Below, one piece after another: positions 60,105-64,000 of a stretch of 64,000 nucleotides of DNA (position 1 is its first letter; the number at the start of each line of letters is the position of its first letter). The notes under the pieces were generated by a model. The model worked only from the letters and a program-made list of their open reading frames with translations, had not been told where the DNA came from and ran no database searches. A program made the position numbers and the translations under genes. This DNA comes from Flavobacterium gawalongense (lineage in GTDB: Bacteria; Bacteroidota; Bacteroidia; Flavobacteriales; Flavobacteriaceae). Where the stretch lies: assembly GCF_007097265.1 (NCBI RefSeq), contig NZ_VJZP01000005.1:92736-156735 (forward strand). Direction: 5' to 3'.

Positions 60105-60950
60105 ATGCAATATCAGCAAATTATGAATATGCAACAAGACAACAGTTTAAAAACCATAGCTTATTCAGGTATTTTTTTATCCTGTTTTTCAGATTATAGC
60201 GAAAAATGTATTCATGCAACACCAGAACACGTATTGGTCTACCTTTATTCAGGAGAACAAGTGATTGAAGATAGAAATAGGAAAATAACTCTACAGGCAG
60301 GGGAGTGTGCTTTTATCAGAAGAGATCATCGTTTGAAAATGTACAAAAACAGCAAAGGCGAAGATTTATACAAAGGTATTTCGCTTACGTTTAAACGCAG
60401 TGTATTGCGTGAGTTTTACAGTAAAATGGATAAAGCAGAAATGCCGAAAGATATAGCTGTTTCAGATGATTATGTTTTTAAATTACAACCTACGCCAGCT
60501 ATAGAAAGTTTATTTCAATCTCTTACACCCTATTTTGACAGTAATGTAAAACCAACAGAAGGTGTTATCCATTTAAAATTATTGGAGGGGATTTATGCTT
60601 TGTTGAACACCACTGAACAGCTTTATCCAATCTTATTTGACTTTGCAGAACCTTGGAAAGTAGACATCTTAGAATTTCTGAATGAAAATTATGCAGATGA
60701 GCTTACGATGGAACAGATCGCTTCTTTTACCGGAAGAAGTTTAGCTACATTCAAAAGAGATTTTAAGAAAATAAGTAATCTTACACCACAAAAATGGCTG
60801 ATAAAAAGGCGGCTCGAAGCTGCCTATGTCAAGCTAAAAGACGAAGGTAGAAAAGTACAGGATGTTTACGTGGAGGTTGGTTTTAAAAACCCGTCACATT
60901 TTTCTACTTCGTTCAAAAAACAATACGGCATCTCCCCAACAGATATTTGA
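60105..60950 (+). CDS. AraC-family transcriptional regulator
   Basis: A 281-residue regulator. Residues about 35-120 resemble a cupin-like effector domain (LVYLYSGEQVIEDRNRKITL...GECAFIRRDHRLKMY). Residues about 185-280 hold the two AraC helix-turn-helix motifs (LTMEQIASFTGRSLATFKRDFKKISNLTPQKWL and VQDVYVEVGFKNPSHFSTSFKKQYGISP). It probably controls the acetyltransferase, hydrolase and dehydrogenase genes downstream. The effector is unknown. The first Met is used; two further Mets lie within 8 codons. Confidence 0.9.
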   Translation: MQYQQIMNMQQDNSLKTIAYSGIFLSCFSDYSEKCIHATPEHVLVYLYSGEQVIEDRNRKITLQAGECAFIRRDHRLKMYKNSKGEDLYKGISLTFKRSVLREFYSKMDKAEMPKDIAVSDDYVFKLQPTPAIESLFQSLTPYFDSNVKPTEGVIHLKLLEGIYALLNTTEQLYPILFDFAEPWKVDILEFLNENYADELTMEQIASFTGRSLATFKRDFKKISNLTPQKWLIKRRLEAAYVKLKDEGRKVQDVYVEVGFKNPSHFSTSFKKQYGISPTDI

Positions 60951-60988
60951 TTTATTTTAAAAATAGAGCTTCTGAGAAAGACTATTTG

Positions 60989-61025
60989 AGCCTCGCAGTA
61001 AAGTTTCTGCGGGGCTTTCTTTTTA
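60989..61025 (+). terminator. Intrinsic terminator of the AraC gene
   Basis: AGCCTCGCAG and CTGCGGGGCT form a 10-bp stem (one G-T) around TAAAGTTT, followed by a T-rich tract. It suggests the AraC gene is transcribed apart from the enzymes that follow. Confidence 0.8.
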
Positions 61026-61055
61026 ATTTTGCTTCATAATCACATAGGTAGTAAA

Positions 61056-61631
61056 ATGGGAATAGATACAACAGAAAACATATTCAGCAGGTTAGAATCG
61101 GGTAAAATTATATCACCTAACGACCCCCAGGCCTATAAAATGCTGGAAGCCACATTCGCCACAAAGAAATTACTTGTTCAAATGAACAATTCTTTGAGTC
61201 CAACAGAAATTAGGGATTTGTTGAGCCAAATTTTAGATTCCGAGATTGATGAAAGCACCATGGTTTTTACACCGCTTTATATCAATTACGGAAAGCATAC
61301 CAAGATCGGTAAAAACGTTTTTATCAATTTTGACTGTGTTTTTTTAGATTTAGGAGGTATTACCATAGAAGATAATGTACTAATCGCTCCCAAAGTCAGT
61401 CTGTTGTCAGAAGGTCATCCCATTTCACCCGATGACAGGCATTCACTTGTTCCAAAGCCAATTTATATCAAAAAAAATGCGTGGATTGGAGCTAATGCAA
61501 CCATTTTACCAGGAGTAACCATTGGAGAAAACGCAATTGTGGCAGCAGGTGCAGTAGTATCTAAAGATGTTCCTGACAATTCTATTGTGGGCGGTATTCC
61601 TGCTAAATTCATTAAATCAATTTCTAAATAG
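61056..61631 (+). CDS. Hexapeptide-repeat acetyltransferase
   Basis: A 191-residue left-handed beta-helix acyltransferase of the maltose/galactoside O-acetyltransferase type. It has an N-terminal helical part ([20 protein letters not shown]), then [44 protein letters not shown] with the catalytic His, and [39 protein letters not shown]. The ATG at 61056 is preferred to a TTG at 61029, which would start inside the terminator's T-rich region. The acceptor is unknown. It lies 9 bases before the hydrolase gene. Confidence 0.88.
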   Translation: MGIDTTENIFSRLESGKIISPNDPQAYKMLEATFATKKLLVQMNNSLSPTEIRDLLSQILDSEIDESTMVFTPLYINYGKHTKIGKNVFINFDCVFLDLGGITIEDNVLIAPKVSLLSEGHPISPDDRHSLVPKPIYIKKNAWIGANATILPGVTIGENAIVAAGAVVSKDVPDNSIVGGIPAKFIKSISK

Positions 61632-61640
61632 CAAAACAAT

Positions 61641-62699
61641 ATGAGAACATTATCAATTTTAGTCCTTGCCACTCTTATGATAGTTGGACAGGCTTACAGT
61701 CAAAATCAAAAAAATAAAAATTCAAATAAAATGAATAAGACAGAACAAGCAGAACATTACACCTTTCAATTAAGCGATAAGGTTTCAAGAGAAAAAGTAA
61801 CATTTAAAAACCGCTATGGAATTATGCTGACAGGCGATTTATACGTTCCAAAAAAACATGGCAATGAACCCTTGGCGGCACTTGCCATTAGTGGTCCGTT
61901 TGGTGCAGTAAAAGAGCAATCTTCGGGACTTTATGCCCAAACTATGGCAGAACGTGGCTTCGCTACACTTGCGTTCGACCCGTCTTACACAGGCGAAAGC
62001 GGTGGCGAACCTCGCAATGTGGCTTCGCCAGATATTAATACCGAAGATTTTAGTGCAGCGGTGGACTATCTCGGATTACAGCAATTTGTTGACAGAAACC
62101 GAATAGGTATCATTGGTATTTGCGGATTTGGAGGCATGGCGTTGAATGCCACAGCTATTGACAAACGTGTTAAAGCCGTTGCCACCACCAGTATGTATGA
62201 TATGACGAGGGTTATGTCAAAAGGTTATAATGATATGGTAACACTTGAACAACGCTCTCAAATGTTAGAACAATTGGGCCAACAACGTTGGGAAGATGCG
62301 GAGAAAGGAACACCTGCTCCATCATCACGTAATTTACCCAAAAAGTTGGAAGGCAACGAACCCCAATTTATAGTGGATTATTTCAATTATTATCACACAC
62401 CACGTGGTTTTCATGCCAATTCTATTAATTCAAACGGTTCTTGGACTGCTACCAATCCATTGTCGTTTATGAATATGCCGCTTCTAACGTACATCAAAGA
62501 AATTTCACCAAGACCAATGCTTTTAATAGCAGGTGAAAAGGCACACTCACGTTATTTCAGCGAAGATATCTATAAAATGGCTGCTGAACCGAAAGAGTTA
62601 ATGATTATTCCTAACGCTGTTCACGTGGATTTGTATGACAAGGTGGATATTATACCATTTGACAAGTTAGAAATATTTTTTAAAGAGCATTTAAAATAA
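61641..62699 (+). CDS. Secreted alpha/beta hydrolase with Cys nucleophile position
   Basis: A 352-residue hydrolase. The N terminus (MRTLSILVLATLMIVGQAYS) looks like a Sec signal, so the enzyme may act outside the cytoplasm. The core has LAISGPFGAVKEQS, FDPSYTGESGGEPR and the nucleophile elbow GICGFGGMAL, in which Cys replaces Ser as in dienelactone hydrolases. LIAGEKAHSRYFSED and PNAVHVDLYD supply the acid and the His. It resembles YcjY-like proteins, which lack a proven substrate. It is co-linear with the acetyltransferase, 9 bases downstream. Confidence 0.85.
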   Translation: MRTLSILVLATLMIVGQAYSQNQKNKNSNKMNKTEQAEHYTFQLSDKVSREKVTFKNRYGIMLTGDLYVPKKHGNEPLAALAISGPFGAVKEQSSGLYAQTMAERGFATLAFDPSYTGESGGEPRNVASPDINTEDFSAAVDYLGLQQFVDRNRIGIIGICGFGGMALNATAIDKRVKAVATTSMYDMTRVMSKGYNDMVTLEQRSQMLEQLGQQRWEDAEKGTPAPSSRNLPKKLEGNEPQFIVDYFNYYHTPRGFHANSINSNGSWTATNPLSFMNMPLLTYIKEISPRPMLLIAGEKAHSRYFSEDIYKMAAEPKELMIIPNAVHVDLYDKVDIIPFDKLEIFFKEHLK

Positions 62700-63065
62700 T
62701 AAAATCTAAGACAAGCACTTTACGCATTTTGGCAACTGCACAATTTCAAAATAATCATGAATAAAGCCAACACGCAAATCGACAACGACACGCTTAGGGC
62801 ACAAAACACTACAACTTATAACGTTAGTTTCAAGTAATTGTTATGCTTTGAGTTTTTTATACCTTATAGTGTTCTAAACCAAATTTTAGTTAAATTTATT
62901 ATTGTCGGTGATGAAAGTAGAAACTACTTGATGTTGGAAAAAGTGATCTGCAAGCTAATAAAAAGATGTAATTATGAGACTTTGAAAAACAAATAGGAGC
63001 TAGTCATGAAGTCGTAAAAGGATGAACATTATTATTCAAATTAAAAATTATAGATTTTGAGTATC
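62700..63065. other. Intergenic stretch without recognised features
   Basis: 366 bases, somewhat richer in C and G near 62760-62830 (CACGCAAATCGACAACGACA) than its surroundings. I can find no reading frame, tRNA or inverted repeat that explains it. It may be scar DNA from acquisition of the neighbouring genes. Confidence 0.4.
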
Positions 63066-63819
63066 ATGAAAAACAACATTGAAGGAAAAGTAATCATTAT
63101 AACAGGTGCATCCTCTGGAATAGGAGAAGCAACCGCAAAGCTACTTGCGGAAAAAGGTGCAAAGGTAGTGTTGGGTGCACGACGCACTGACAGACTGAAA
63201 AAACTGACGGATGATATTCAGGCAAAAGGAGGACAAGCTATTTACCAAAAATTGGATGTAACTATTGCTTCTGATAATGCCGCTATCATAGCACTATCTA
63301 TAGAAACATTTGGAGGCGTTGATGCCATCATTTTGAACGCTGGAATTATGCCATGTGCACCATTAATCTGCATTAAAGACGAAGGAGTGGCATCAGACCG
63401 TTGATGTGAACATCAATGGGGTATTGAACGGTGTAGCAGCAGTTTTACCAATCTTTGTTAGCCAAAAATCTGGACATATCATTACCATTTCATCCGTTGC
63501 TGGACTGAAATCTTATCCAGGTGGCGCGGTGTATGGAGGGACTAAATGGTTTGTACGTGATTTTATGGAAGTCCTGCGTATGGAATCTGCCTTAGAAGGA
63601 ACTAATATTCGTACGGCAGCTATGTATCCTGCGGCCATTAACACCGAATTGTTACTTCAGATTACACATAAAGAAGCAGCTGAACAGTTATCAAATGTTT
63701 ATAATCAATACAGCATCTCGGCAGATAGAGTAGCAAATGTTATTGCATTTGCGATTAGTCAACCAGAAGATACAAACATTAACGAATTTACAATGGGACC
63801 AACTTCACAACCTTGGTAA
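63066..63819 (+). pseudogene. Short-chain dehydrogenase/reductase, frameshifted
   Basis: An SDR of about 250 residues split over two frames. The first part has the NAD(P) motif IITGASSGIGEATAKLL and VVLGARRTDRL, then IILNAGIMPCAP. After ICIKDEG it runs into TGA at 63402-63404. The second frame continues WHQTVDVNINGVLNGVAAVLPIF, with ITISSVAGLKSYPGGAVYGGTKW (Ser, Tyr, Lys) to the stop. Removing one G in GAAGGAGTGG near 63390 would rejoin the frames. This is either a true pseudogene or a one-base sequencing or assembly error; all catalytic residues are otherwise intact. Confidence 0.8.
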
Positions 63820-63902
63820 GAATGGTATTAAAAGATAGTTCCTTTTTTGTTGACATATGAAATAGTTTTTAATCAACTTTTTTTAGAACAAGACAAGTTT
63901 AC

Positions 63903-63927
63903 AAAAAAACCTCGCCATATCCTGAGG
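63903..63927 (-). terminator. Possible terminator of a leftward gene beyond the window
   Basis: On the minus strand CCTC and GAGG flank a 10-base loop and are followed by seven T residues. A related GAGG-TTTTT lies at 63937-63943. No leftward gene ends here within the window, so the source gene would lie to the right. Confidence 0.4.
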
Positions 63928-64000
63928 GTACTGAAAAACCTCGTTTATTTTGATTAGCGTTCTTTTTTAGACAATAAAAAAACGCTTGTAACAGGATTTT

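Noticed and set aside
61029..61055. TTG start of the acetyltransferase
   Set aside because: It falls at the end of the terminator region of the previous gene; the ATG at 61056 gives a normal N terminus.

Overview
The window looks like chromosomal DNA of a Flavobacterium-like member of the Bacteroidota. The DNA is AT-rich. Several promoters fit the Bacteroidota pattern TTG-N18-20-TAnnTTTG. Several genes are typical of the group: an IPExxxVDY protein, an SbsA/Ig-like lipoprotein, a TPR histidine kinase with a lipobox, an OmpA with thrombospondin type-3 repeats, and a single-polypeptide SdhC. Almost all of the window is ordinary core chromosome carrying several small mobile or repeated insertions.

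Layout. 1-4.7 kb holds a leftward block (pyk, IPExxxVDY, rnc, fabF, acpP) divergent from purN-rnhA. 5.0-11.3 kb is an accessory block bracketed by the 3' end of rnhA and a second, 93% identical copy of that 3' end. It contains a ParE-like toxin-antitoxin pair, an XRE regulator, a two-gene Type III-like restriction-modification system and a broken hipA tail. 11.5-18 kb returns to core genes (PfkB-type kinase, a PurF-like enzyme, superoxide dismutase, ComF, glyS). 18.3-23.1 kb is a signalling and accessory region: a LytTR regulator whose receiver has Glu in place of the phosphoacceptor Asp, a small secreted protein made of four identical 14-residue repeats, a lipoprotein TPR histidine kinase with its response regulator, and a second ParE-type pair. 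23.3-31 kb holds thiL, a PfkB phosphofructokinase, lepA, dus, a LolE/FtsX permease and rbfA, with several families of palindromic interspersed repeats between them.

31-41.4 kb holds an AddA-like helicase-nuclease, kbl, ompA, an AddB-like nuclease and a small ABC module. The helicase contains a 546-bp in-frame insertion encoding a DUF559 (Vsr-like) endonuclease domain between GC-rich inverted repeats. The same GC-rich repeat also occurs alone just upstream of the gene. This is the most unusual structure in the window. 41.4-53.4 kb has an alpha/beta hydrolase, a TIGR00266/AIM24 protein, an Xaa-Pro aminopeptidase, HMG-CoA synthase, the sdhCAB operon, an omega-amidase-like enzyme, the Ig-like lipoprotein and methylmalonyl-CoA epimerase. 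53.5-59.7 kb has a CAT-anticodon tRNA, a small proline-rich membrane protein, ribE, pdxA and the lipid-linked block DUF177-rpmF-fabH-accB-accC. 60-63.9 kb looks like recently acquired accessory genes: an AraC regulator, a hexapeptide acetyltransferase, an alpha/beta hydrolase with Cys in the nucleophile position, and a frameshifted short-chain dehydrogenase.

Functional links: fabF, acpP, fabH, accB and accC supply fatty acid synthesis; sdhCAB and pyk serve central carbon metabolism; addA and addB probably form one recombination enzyme although encoded about 3 kb apart. Family assignments come from motifs visible in the translated sequence. No database search was possible, so family names below the motif level are recognition from memory.
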